From Cruorifilaria tuberocauda (lineage: Eukaryota > Nematoda > Chromadorea > Rhabditida > Onchocercidae): DNA of 64,000 bases. The notes under the pieces were generated by a model. The model searched no databases, was not told the origin of the DNA, and worked only from the letters and a program-made list of their open reading frames with translations. Numbering within the stretch: the stretch's first letter is position 1; each line of letters begins with the position of its first letter. The stretch is taken from positions 1 to 64,000 of the forward strand of contig JABVXU010000242.1 in NCBI GenBank assembly GCA_013365365.1. Reading direction: 5' to 3'. Made by a program: the position numbers and the translations under genes. Below, in pieces: positions 39,501 through 51,385 of the stretch.

Positions 39501-40435
39501 TTTTTATACCAGATAAGCACAGGGAATTGTTATTAAGAAAAGGTGATAACTAACATGGCTCGCAACATTATTGACCAATAATTTATCTTTATCGCTTCCA
39601 TTTTTGGAACTCAGTAATATAAAAAAGTTTGCGAGAAATTCATACTCCGGCTGCTTTTTATATAGTTTCGAAAAATACTTTTGGTCTCAATAAATGAATT
39701 TTTTATTTAGTGTTTCATATCGATTTCAATGTCGGATTTAGCACGACGATGTCATTTAGATGACAGTAATCACGCCGAACTTTATCTTCGTGATATGGAT
39801 AAAGAGGGAAAAATTAGTGTCCGTATCGACAAAAAACAAGGCATTGTTTATTTTGATGACATAAAGGTTTGCTAAATGTTTTTGTTCAATCTCTGTTAGA
39901 AATAGGGAATATGGAAAGAGTTTCTATCGATTATTTTTATATCGATTTCAATATCTCGATCATTGAATGGCTTATTTCGTTTGATTAATTTTACATTAAT
40001 ATTTTACGTTTTACATACATCATTCGTATGTTAGATTCATTAGTTAAAATATTGAACATTTCTGAATATTCTAGTTTTTAATATGAAACACATTAAATTT
40101 TAATTTGCTTATGATTCGAATTTGAACTTAAAAAAAATTATTCCATATTGAATGATATCTGAACAAATAATAATTTGTAGGCAGAAGCAGATGAGCATGA
40201 AGTGGATAAAGCTGCAAATATTATATACACGTTAGATGCTTTAATGAAACAATTTGATGACCGGATTCGTGTCAATCCCTCTTACATTTCACGCGTTGGA
40301 CGACCATTAGCTCGGGGAGTTTCTGCAATTCCTCCGGATGAAGGTTTGGGACATCCAAGTTCTATTTTCATGCCTAACGTTAATGTTGGTGATATTGAAT
40401 CTGCTGCTGGCAGACCCATGGATATGGTTGATTAG
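36563..40435 (+). CDS. csn-3: COP9 signalosome complex subunit 3
   Basis: CSN3 is a PCI-domain scaffold subunit of the COP9 signalosome, which removes NEDD8 from cullins and so tunes cullin-RING ubiquitin ligases. Exons: 36563-36617, 36885-37063, 37381-37459, 37602-37654, 38008-38178, 38444-38617, 38828-39031, 39309-39380, 39711-39866, 40181-40435. Total 1398 bases, 465 residues (human about 423). Conserved blocks: N-terminal MASTLDTFV, NLSHLDSVLETL and VAVLFVKM; WVVLYFYYGGLLYAVLGRYE (human YYYYGGMIYTGL); DNTIGLVK (human DNNMGLVK); FISISMSDLARR (human FLTLSLQDMASR); and the RVNPSYIS segment near the C-terminus. The PCI module covers roughly the second half. Exon 2 must start at 36885, because acceptor 36835 gives the wrong phase. 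The protein ends in an Asp-rich tail. Confidence 0.93.
37511..37545. repeat. GTTTAAACAA short tandem repeat in a csn-3 intron
   Basis: Three adjacent copies of GTTTAAACAA, the last separated by AT. Each contains the palindrome GTTTAAAC. Confidence 0.8.
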
Positions 40436-41838
40436 TTCTTATTGATATAGTGAAGAATATTGTAGCTTCAAAAATTTTTATGATGAGTACCTGAATTGAT
40501 ATCCCTTAAAAAAGCAAATATATGAACTTAAGTCTTCAAATCATATCAATATTAGAATCAGTATGAAGAAACAGATTATATATTCTGAACTTTTGCTTGA
40601 AGTTTCAATCGTTATTCTCATGGATAATGCAGCAATATTCAAATTTATTATTTTTGAAAAAATGAATCAAAAGTGAGACCAATTTTTTATGTATATCGTC
40701 ATATTTCCATCGTTGCATTTTCATGCATATTGGTTCACTCCACTTTTGTAAAAAAATATGTTTTATCTCAATCTGATGAAAATAAAATATTATTTTCAAT
40801 ACAGTAATATTCATCTACACCCGATACTTGATTGCAATTGCAATTGTCACTCATAATACTAAGAACTTTGTTGCAAGTATTCATGCATTCGATAACATTT
40901 GTAGATTACATTTGGTAATCTGGCCCGATCACAAAATTCTTCCCTGCTCCCTCATATTTCCGAATTTCAACTTCACTACATATTTTCAAGTTTTAACAAT
41001 GGATGTACAACAAAATATTGTAAGCTTTGTTGATATAATGTTCAATAGCACAATAATATAACATAACTGGCCCATATAACATCACTGCTATACTACATAT
41101 ATATATGCAGAAAACTCTAGGAGTTATTTCGAGTTTCTAGGAAATATACGAAAAAAATACATTTAAGAAGAAATAAGAAATACATATCTTCATATAGGCC
41201 CTAATAAATAACTTCTACTTTACAATAGTCAATTGAGTGAGACGAATCTAAACTCATTTACAACAACAAGGTAACAACTTCTGTTGTATAACAACAACAA
41301 TAACATTTGCATATTTCACCTTTTTACAAATTAAAGATTTAAATATTGGGCTAAATCAGCATTTATTTGTCAACTAGCACTTGGTTAATACGTTTCCCGG
41401 AAGAGGATGTGAAATAAATAATTGCTGTAGCCCAGTATGCTGCTGACTAATCTATAGTAGCATGTGATCATAGGTCATGTTAGGTTTTATGATTGGTCAT
41501 AAGATTACAAAATATTCTAAAGGATTTTCAAAGTCAACGGAAAGAATCGCATTTTAGAATAAAATTTGGCATTCGCATAAAATGGCCTATAATCAAAATT
41601 TACAAATGAAAAAGAAAGGTGCAAGTAACAAATGCAAAAAGACACTAATAGTACGAAAATAGGGTTAAAGACAACAACGTGGTAATTATTTGGAAAGGTT
41701 TCCTTCAACAAAAAACAATCATAATAGACTTTCCAAAGAGTTTGAATCAAGAATGATATGAAAAAGATAATAGATAACAATAATAAGAACTATTTACAAA
41801 TCCCTATAATGTCCAAATCGCTCTGATCAAGACAAAAA
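40436..41838. other. Convergent intergenic spacer
   Basis: Lies between the 3' ends of csn-3 (plus) and the CCCH gene (minus), 1.4 kb of AT-rich DNA expected to hold both 3' UTRs. The short frames here show no splice sites or domains. Confidence 0.6.
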
Positions 41839-44402
41839 TTAAACTTCAATTTTGTCAACCACTGGTTCAATACACACTGAATAACATAGTTCATTTGTCG
41901 ATCCTGCCGCATTCTGATTAGGTTGAATGTTTTGTATTGAAAGATTAACAAATGGATATGAGTTACTGATTGTGTCAGGCCACCAGTGCGTCTAAAAGTA
42001 AGACAAAACGGATGATTTCATCCAGACTAAATGAGTGACTAATTAATCTGAAATATTAGCTAACTTGTTCCAAACCCGATGTTAACGGTATACCGTTTGA
42101 CTGTACTGATTGTACTGTTCCAGTACTTAACCAATGATTATATGCTTCGTTCCTGGAAAAGTCTGGTTGCTCCCGATTTGTCAGCGTATCCAATGGACGT
42201 TGCTAGAAGAAATAGTTGAATTTATGAAATGATTTAACTTTAGGTGACTCAACCTATGCCATTTCTCATTTACATTTGAAATATATATTTATAGATGCAT
42301 AAATGAGCTGTATAAAACCGAAAACAATTAATCCTTTTCTTGAAAATTCAGAATAATAATAATACCAACAAGATGTAACGGCACAATTCTATTGTCACCA
42401 GTTAATGGTGTTTCATGAAATGGAGAAAATTGATAAGTTGTTGCATCGATATTTTCCCTCTGAAATATAGCTTATGCTTTAACCTTTTGATATATCTTCA
42501 CTCTGAAATTCCAAAACAGATGTAACAAAAATTCAGATTTAGTAATAAAGAAGAAAAATATTCAGATGCTTTTTATTTTTCGGAAAATTTAGCTTCGTTT
42601 CAAATTAAATTTCGCTATTATCAGACGATTTTTTTGATTGATTTACTTCTGAAGATGTTTTCATTGGTATAATATTTTTGAAAAATTTATCGTTGATTAA
42701 ATTTTATGCATACTATGAATTTCCAATGAATTCACGAAAATTTCCACTAAAATTTAACAATTAAAGCTTACATATTTTGCATTCACTTCTGGTGAATTGT
42801 TAGTGCCGGTACTTCCGATACCGGAATCACCATCTGATACACGTTGTGTTGTACGCCAACTTTTTGAATTCTGAAATTTATAATTTAACAATCTGAGGAA
42901 TACTTTGAATGCAGCAATTTTCAAATCTTAGAACAACTGACCACCGCTGGCTCATGAACCGGAGATATGCGACGAAGCTTACGTTCGTAACCAACTGGTA
43001 GGTTTTGACCTATTGGAGTGATTGTTGTAGGTGTAGGTTGTACATTAGCTACCGTATAACTTTGTTCCAAATTCCAGAGACGCTGTAAAAAATAAAAATT
43101 CCTTAGTTTTAAATTTTGCAATCTATTAGAATTCAAAATTTCAGAAATTTAATGATAAACATTTTTGATAAATTTACTCGTCCATAGGATGATGGTAATG
43201 CATTTGCAGTATTCATACGAACTTCATAGTCATATGGATGCAAGCCAGGATAAACAAAACGTGCAATACGAAGTTCATGTGGGCCGTGTGCAAACCTAAA
43301 ATTGTTAAATCTCTCATGTTTACATTTAAAAAAAGTTAAAATTGGAATTTTCTACAGTACAATGCCATACGGTAGTAGTTTTATAGTAAAATTTACTAAC
43401 CAACAACGTTCACCAAATCGACATGGGATTCCAGCACTCCAAAAATCACATAATGCTGTCTTATACAATTCACGATTCCTTTGACTTGGAGCTTTTGTTG
43501 TACGAAGCTTAAGTTTTTCTCATTAATTTAATTACTCAAATTTACATATTTATTGATGTTGTATACCAAATTTCAATATTATCATGAGGGAAAAATGAGA
43601 TAGTAAATTGTTGCACCATCTTTCGGTCATTGAATTAGTTGACGCTTTTGCAATGTTTAAAATTATTGTTAGGATATTTTACACTAACATGAATTTCAGT
43701 CGGATATGTTAGAGAAACATTCTGTATTTGAGCTTTTCGAAGCATAAATTCATTAAGTAACTGCTTTTGGGTTTCTAATTTTAGTGCTGCCATTTTCTGT
43801 TCTAATGAAGCTTCATCCCACTTCAAATTATGATTTTCATACAGTCTGAAATATAAAAATAAAAAATAATATGAATGGTTGATGAGTAATTGATCTGATT
43901 TATATCGCAGCAAAAATTTCTTATACGTAGGGAATAAAGTATTAAAAGATTAAATTGATAAGACCAATATTTTACTAAGTATTATAATTAATAAGAAATT
44001 TGCATATTTATTTAGTAATAAAATCAACTAGCTTTTTTACCTCGCCGAATGCAAATTCATAGAATTTCACACTTAAAACATTTTGTAATTTAAAATTTAT
44101 TTTAACATTTGTCGCACTATAGGAAAAGATCTCATGTTTTGAATTCCCCGAAACATAAAATCTAAAAAATTTTACGATTTATGCATTTTCAGTTTGAAAT
44201 AATTCCAAATTTCTATGCTATTTTTTTTCTCTGTGATATTAGGATTTTCTCAGTTTCAAACTTACGTGTGATCGGCTAATGTTGTTAGCGGTTGTGATGG
44301 TGTTATTGTCGAGATGCCACCTAATTTTGGATAAAATATATTACTATCACCATTAGCAGCATTTATACCAGTTATCTGATCTTGTTGTTGCAAATTCGAC
44401 AT
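41839..44402 (-). CDS. Single CCCH zinc-finger protein, tristetraprolin/OMA-like finger
   Basis: A likely RNA-binding protein of 379 residues. Exons: 44402-44266, 43845-43689, 43507-43401, 43295-43178, 43082-42942, 42870-42772, 42459-42370, 42202-42065, 41991-41839; all phases agree (1140 bases). The finger is C118-x8-C127-x5-C133-x3-H137, preceded by the TTP-type lead-in YKTALC and followed by FAHGPHELR, both hallmarks of TTP, MEX-5, POS-1 and OMA fingers that bind AU-rich or U-rich mRNA 3' ends. Those relatives have two fingers; here the following region (RIARFVYPGL onward) has no Cys, so only one is present. The rest is Gln/Asn/Thr/Pro-rich and probably disordered. A likely trans-splice acceptor (GATTTTTTAG) lies about 60 bases upstream, near 44463. 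A role in germline or embryo mRNA control is inference from the finger type. The acceptor at 43508 (ACTTAAG) is atypical. Confidence 0.85.
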
Positions 44403-45984
44403 CTCGCTACTTTTTTTGACTATATTGTTAGTAAACTCTTAAAACAGCTACTCTGCGGCAGTCTAAAAAATCAAACTGAAAGAATTAATTGAATTTTATA
44501 ATTTAATTTACAAGATTATATTTAGTTATAAATTATCTCAACATGGTATTGCTTTAGTTCATCCATTACAAGTATGAAAAAAAAAGAAATCAATCATTTA
44601 TTGAAACATAAACGACCGTCGAATTATGCATCTTTCTTTTATTTAACTGAAGATAATTGATGTGGAATGAGATATCAAGTGTTCGACTATCAGTCAATTG
44701 AAAACATTTCATATTCATTCGTAAATTAAAAGCATTAATCCAATATTATTTAAATTAACCAATCCTAACCACTAAAATGTAAACCATCGGAAAGAACAAT
44801 GATTTGAGTATTAAAGGTAAAATGGTCATATAAAGCGCGCTAAGCATATCCCGCTATTTCCTATGATATCTACTTGGATAAATTGTGCTGAAAATGGTCA
44901 AGAATTGGAAAGTTATCTCCTAAAAATTTATGATTTTTGAAATTTCTCTTTATGAAACAATTTGTTTTAAAAATTCATAAGTTTATACCTTAAGATTTTA
45001 AACGCTTGATTAGCCAAAGTGTTCGGAAATTTCAATGCGAGTTTATTTGTGTACGCATCCACATGTCAAATATCCGATGATATCAATTATCTAGTCAGAT
45101 TAAAAAAAAGTGCTTTAATTGGTTGAAATTAGTTTGCTTCATTTCAATTTTCACACACGAGTACGACAATGTTTGCTCCTTCAACCTGAACCAGTATCTG
45201 CCGAGTATTCATAAGTTTTATCTAAAAGTTTCTCGGTGAGGCTACTTCCTAATTAGCAATGTAAAAACCATAATTCTGACATCATCCTTGAATTCCTCCA
45301 ACAAAACACTGTTCTAGCTCATGACACCATTGAATATTTAACCTGATATTTTCAAAACCGAATCAATATACTCTTATCACAGTGGACTATACAGCTCAAT
45401 AGGCTTTAAACACCTACAATTCCATTCATGATCATTGATTTGATTACTTGAAACAAGAACGCTGAGAGCTAATATTCAATCAGAAAGTGATCTAGACTTG
45501 GAAGTTGCCAAGCATAACAAAATTAACATCCCTTCAAAATGAATCAGATCTTTCCCACCTGTTATGAATAAACTGAGTATATTCACTTCCGTGTCAAAAA
45601 ACCAACACATAAACAGATTCGTTTTTTCAAAACATGGAAAACTTTCAGAAAAAAAAATATTTAACTGAAATTCGGGAATTTTCTTATTCCAAAATACTAG
45701 AATAAGTGATAATAACAATTATCAATTATATAGTAACGAACACTGGACTAGAGCTCCGTGACTTGAAAAAATGATAGTATTCAAGTAAAAGTGAAATCCA
45801 AGCATAAAACGCAAATTCAGCAATTTCACCTTCCATCAGTGATCATTCCAGGCAAATATGCTTGTTTTGCAGGCACAAAGCAACATTTTATAATAAAAAT
45901 TTAGAGATAAATTGCTAGCAAATATTCAAAAAAAACAATTTTGAACGGAAATAAAATGAGATTTCTGTCATGTTGCTGCAATCA
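44403..45984. other. Intergenic spacer
   Basis: AT-rich, 1.6 kb, between the CCCH gene start and the mS38 stop, both on the minus strand. One 80-codon frame (45476-45718, minus) has no family features and no splice context. Nothing else is seen apart from the possible acceptor near 44463. Confidence 0.6.
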
Positions 45985-47931
45985 TCAACTCTTTATATTA
46001 TAATCATTTTCAGCTTTATCAATTTCGTGAGTGATTTTTTCCGACTTCGCACTCTCATCAACTATTTTGTTCTCTCGAACCTCTGGTGAAACATCTAAGG
46101 AATCCCGCCTTTCTTGTTGTTTCTCTTGAGAACAGCTAGTACGATTTAAAAATCCACGATATTTTTCATCGTATTCCTTTTTCATTTGTTTAATTTTCTC
46201 ACGATCTTCATCTCCTGCCAATCCAGCATTTTTATAAATATAATCCGTTTGAGGTAATCCATACAACTCTTCTAGAGTAATTAGCGTAGACCAATGGAGA
46301 TATTTTCGTCGACCACTTGGTGACACATCTTTTGTTACATCTTGTTTCGCACTGAAATTCAATTATACTTCATTTTTATAATTTGAAAAGAAGTAATAAT
46401 TTCAAATTAGATATTGCATACCAAGCTATGATATCCTTGACATACTTCTCAGGATCAAATGCTTTGTAATCTTCCAGCAATTTATTCAGACGATCCCGGA
46501 ACAGATTTTCCGCCTGCAATATTATAGGCATATTGCAAATGAAGATTAAAGCATTAAATTTATTTAAAAACAGAAACGCATTATTTGATATACAGAGCAA
46601 TTTACATGATACTAATCGGCTTTTTCCTCATATCTCTCCAGGTACAAAATATATTGATGATCAACAGATTCTTGTTACAGCTTATGCAGTACAGCCTCAA
46701 AATTCAATCTACTACTTCAGATTTCAAAGACCTAAATGAAGCTCTTTGAAAAACCAGCTCAAATCATTCATTACTTTAGCCTTCTTTTGCCGGTGATATT
46801 TTTGATACTTAAAATAATCCCTATCGTAGCGCTTTCGACGCTTATGCTTCCTCATCTTATGCCTGCGGATTTTCAACATACGTTCTCCAGCAAATATTTC
46901 TTCCATTGACGACTGCTGAGGTAACCGTAAAGGCATCTGAAATGGTGAGATCATAATGTGATTAACAAATCCAAGTGGTGCGTATTACACAATCTATTGC
47001 AAAACGATATTGCTCGAAATCGACGGAATTACTCTTAAAGAAATGAAAAAGAGAAATACATACATGGAATAACAAAAGAGGGTCGAATTTTTTCAAAAGT
47101 TCATTTACAAATATACCAGGTGCAGCGATGTGTTGTTGATTGGTACCTGGGAAAGTGAAAACCTGAAAAACGAATTTATATACCGATAAAAGATCTGGAA
47201 AATATTGTATAAAATGTTAATTCTATTGTTTAATGATCCCACTTTGATAAGAGATTAAGTGTACTTCCAATGAAAGATACATCCATGATTAAGGAAACAA
47301 AGGGAAATTTTTAGATTTCACCGTAAAATAACATGATATTTTATTAACTTGACAAAATTGGGACCGAAAATATCCTGGAAGAACTTATAGATTTATAAAA
47401 AATAATTATTTAAATTATGGAAGAATGACAAACCATCTCTTTTTGCTTACTTGGCAGTTGCCAAGGCAATTTTTGTAAGACCGGATCTACAGAGAAGATT
47501 TTTCGTTCACCGATTTCAAAATTCTGATAAGGCAGTGGTAACTGATGGTACATCTTGGCCAGTTCCATCATCCGATTCCTTTCTAAAACGAAGTGGACAA
47601 ATTTTAATCTTTGCTATTTAGTTGAAAAATGCTAATACTGTAAAAGAAATTAGAGAAAAACTGTTTGAATTTCCACAATATAATAGAATACAAAATACCT
47701 CAAACGCCTCAATTTTCTTCTTAAAGATTGGCTTTGCCTGCTAAATCTCAACTATCAACTCAGAGGATTGTTTCTAATTTTATGTAGCGCTAATAACTTT
47801 ATATGACTTTGAAAATAATTAAAGATTTTCACAAATCTTAATGAATAAACAATAAAGATACCATTAAAAGTGATAATTTTAGAAGTGAATAATGAAAGAC
47901 GTCTTTCAAGCGTGCTTCGTAAAATATTCAT
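45985..47931 (-). CDS. Mitochondrial small ribosomal subunit protein mS38 (AURKAIP1/COX24-like)
   Basis: A structural protein of the mitochondrial small subunit. Exons: 47931-47862, 47582-47434, 47162-47064, 46936-46775, 46513-46422, 46351-45985; 939 bases, 312 residues. The family signature is the very basic helix at residues 125-142, MLKIRRHKMRKHKRRKR, close to the human LKIRRRKMNHHKYRK segment. It is followed by further Lys/Arg-rich helices (KYQKYHRQKKAK). The N-terminus, MNILRSTLERRLSLF, is Arg/Ser-rich without acidic residues apart from one Glu and suits a mitochondrial targeting peptide. Exon 1 is chosen because its phase (1) fits exon 2 and because a presequence is expected; the alternative start would be the MM at about 47572. 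In human and yeast the basic helix is near the C-terminus; here about 170 more residues follow, ending in an acidic Lys/Glu tail. Confidence 0.82.
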
Positions 47932-48767
47932 CCCGTGGGATCGCTATACGAATTCACATCAATTAAGTTTACGTTCAATGCGTGAGGCAGATTATTACGT
48001 GAGGCAGGCCATTATCGATTGGAATTAATAGCTTAAAATGTTTTAATCAACATTTAACTCATTGACATAAGCTTCTGTTTTAAATGCGAAAATAGGGGAA
48101 AAACACCATGCCAATTCGTCGATAATCAAACAACTCTATCATAAAATCACTTCCCAAGGGAGAAATAAACAGTAATATCAAATTTTGCAAAATTCGCAAA
48201 AAAAGAATTCCCTATATACTCCGATTACAGTACAATAAAGATTTCACATCATCAAAAATTTTATTCAATATCTTCAAAAACGGGAGTGGCATCCAAAATC
48301 ATGCATCCAAACCGTAAAACTGTACCTCAAAATGGCTAATGCATACTGAACACTGTGAACATGATAAGTGTACTAATATCAGAATTCAAGTCTATGATTT
48401 CTTTTTTTTGAAGCAGCGAAAGAGTTGAATAGGGAAGAAACGTCAACCATCCAAAAAAGCTAACAGTATTTTCATGTCTATCATTTTTATACAACTTTTC
48501 GTCAATCCATAACGGACCAACTCGTGTTTTACGAATGAAATTGCTACATCCTAATACATCATTTTAATCATTTTAAATGATATCTAGTAATTCATTTCCA
48601 ATGCAATAAGCAGAAATATTTTATTTTTCTTTTATTTCAAAGTTTTGTGTATGAAACTAAAAAAAAGTTTGACAAAATAAATATTCAATATTAAATTAAA
48701 AGAACATTTTTAAACAATATCATTAAGCAATGGAAATAAACACAACAATACGCTATAAAATAAATTT
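47932..48767. other. Intergenic spacer
   Basis: An AT-rich stretch of 836 bases between the start of the mS38 gene and the stop of the collagen gene (same strand). A CGTATAG acceptor lies about 13 bases before the mS38 ATG and could receive a spliced leader. Nothing else is recognised. Confidence 0.55.
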
Positions 48768-51385
48768 CTAAGAGTAGTATCCACCTTTTCTGATTATTGG
48801 TGATACCGGAAGTGGTCGCTCATGTTTCAAATCATATATCTTTGTTATTTCATACTTCTCAATTCTTTTCGTATCATATGGATCACGGTGTTTTAATTTT
48901 CTTCGACCAGTACTTTCCTCATATCCAGCACTATTTTGCTTTTCCTTGTTTATTCCTTCCTTGTTATTACTGATATCATAACCAAGTGGATGATTATCGG
49001 TACCTCTTACCGGTTCATTACCGTAGTAACGTGGTATGTTAACATCTGTATATTCCGCATTATCCAACTCATCCGACTTAGAGCTTTCTTCAATTTTGGC
49101 GTTGTAGTCAGAAGGAGTTTCTGATAGTGATGAGTCGCTCGATGATGAACAGTGATCACAGCTACCTGTTAAATTGTAAAATTTAAGTTTTTGACTGAAA
49201 TTGTGTTATGAAATTAAAATTTGCATACAAATTATGCAGAAATGATGATGAACCTTTGCTTCCCTGTGACCCAGGAGGTCCTGGTGGTCCTCGTAATCCT
49301 GGTGCTCCATTTTCCCCTCTTTCACCTTGTTCTCCACGCATTCCCGCAAGACCGGCCGGTCCACTGCTGCCATCTCTGAAAATTTTTGTTTGCATAAATT
49401 TCTTAAAGTTATGAGAAAAAATTCCTTCCTCTTCAAAAAATAAAAGAAAAAACGTCTTCACTCACCGTCCAGGACTTCCTATACGGCCTCGCGGTCCAAT
49501 GGGTCCTACAAATATTTTTTATATTAAAGTTAAAGCTGAAATAATAGAATATTTTCTCATGAGATTTGCGAACTAAGCTGATATAACTGCTAAAAATCAC
49601 CTGGAGGTCCACTTGGTCCGACAGGCGCTCCATTAAGAATACGTCCAAGATCACCTGGTGGTCCTTTTGGTCCATATGGCCCGGGAGGACCCCGAACACC
49701 TGTTGGTCCTGGTGGTCCTTTTCTTCCTGGAGGACCGTTCTCTCCAGGTGCACCCGAGCTTCTGAAGTTTTAAAATTATTCAATAAACTGATTCATATCC
49801 GTTTTAGTTCGTTATTATCGCTTTTTACCAAATGTTCTATTTGTTGTTATGGGATGCAAATAACACTAAGGTATAATATGGAAGGCCTGACATCTCCTAA
49901 ACCTTAAACAGTGGATTGGTGATTCTGGTCGGAAATAAAAAAATGTTCGAACACATACCCGCGTGGTCCTCTTGGTCCTCTTTGACCATATAATCCCGGA
50001 GCTCCTGGTGGAGCTGTTGGGCACTGAATAAATTATCATGTACCGCACGAAATTACATTAATCAAAAAATATGTTGTGGGTATTGTAAATGTTAAATATT
50101 AAAAATATACCAAGAGTCTATAATCAGTGGTTAAATTTCTGAACGTCAGAATATGTTCCGTATTATTGTTATTATAAGTATATTATAACATCTCAAACAG
50201 TTAAAAAAAGAAATTTGCTGAAAATCGACAAACAATACCTTTTGACAAGTGTTTTCGCTACCTTTTGGTGGAATCATATGTTGTCCAGGTCTACCATCTC
50301 TTCCCGGTAAACCCGGTGGCCCATCGCTTCCTGAAAAAAGTAAATCATTGACACACAGACATTTTCAGATTTGTTACCGTATGTATTAATGGTATACATG
50401 AATACTAATTTGATATATCATAAACACGTTTTAAAATCTTACCATCTCGCCCAGGATTTCCTGGGATACCTGGAGGTCCCGGTTTACCTTGTTGGCAGCT
50501 ACAACCTAGAATTATACATCTTTAAATTTATATAAATTGGAAATAAAAAAAATATTTTAGAATTAAGCAGTTTACTATGCTTGTAACAGGAAATTTTACA
50601 CTTTCAATTTCTCAACTTCGTCATTTCTAATTTCACTTTGCGATCGCAATTAGCTGCAAAAAAGTTTCTCTCATTTCATCAGAATGTGATTTTCACAGTA
50701 CATTGAAACGTATTGTAGAGGTTTAGTTATACTAATCCATTTAAAAAAAAATTATTTAAATACTATCTGAGGCAGAATTAATATTTATAATTGATTTTGA
50801 ATTATGAATTTTTTGGATAATTTTTTATTCATTCAGAAAAATTTTAAAGAAGAAAAATATGAACATGTGGATTGTGATTGCCCATTTGTTGGTGCATTGT
50901 AATATCGTCGTTTTCGTGATTGAGTATTAAATTGAATTTGTAATACATTTTTCCAAACATCATTACTGTTAATCTGAAAATAAATTTTATAATTGAATTT
51001 ATTTACACTGAAAATCATCAAAATGTATGATTTCTTTTTCTTAAATTTGATATAATTGTGGGATAGATAAAATATACTTCTAATAAATGATACTTTCAGT
51101 GTAAATGTATATTTTAAATTTTTATCAATATTATAATTTTGTATACTTATTGATATCGCAGAATATATTTAATTGATGAATTAATAATTTCATTTCATTT
51201 CTATCAATTTTTCTATCGATTAAATTAAAATTTTTACTTACGTAGCATTTGTAAAGCTCTGAAAGTAATGCAGTATTGGAGCGTTGAATATAATTAAAAA
51301 ATGTTGGTAGAATGGTAATAATTAGAAGTAATGAAATGGTTGAAAATAAGGTGGAAAGAATGGTCATCAGGCGTGATGACTCCAT
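48768..51385 (-). CDS. Cuticle collagen with long C-terminal non-collagenous tail
   Basis: A nematode cuticle collagen of 397 residues. Exons: 51385-51242, 50973-50865, 50505-50443, 50330-50239, 50023-49959, 49761-49601, 49505-49466, 49375-49254, 49165-48768; 1194 bases, phases agree. In order: a signal-anchor ([20 protein letters not shown], residues about 11-30) followed by the collagen-type NYIQ; a Kex2/furin-type site SRKRR in exon 2; a Cys cluster (TCCSC); Gly-X-Y block 1, interrupted by CQKCPTAPP; a longer Gly-X-Y block 2; the closing Cys pair CDHC; then about 130 residues of charged, Tyr-rich tail ([20 protein letters not shown]). Cys flanking the Gly-X-Y blocks form disulfides between chains in this family. 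Exon edges often split Gly codons. An upstream in-frame ATG at 51421 is possible, but 51385 has the better context (ATCACCATGG). The particular col family is not assigned. Confidence 0.93.

Noticed and set aside
49206..49436. Minus-strand frame across the collagen exon in a second phase
   Set aside because: Shadow of the Gly-X-Y coding frame, which has correct splice phases.
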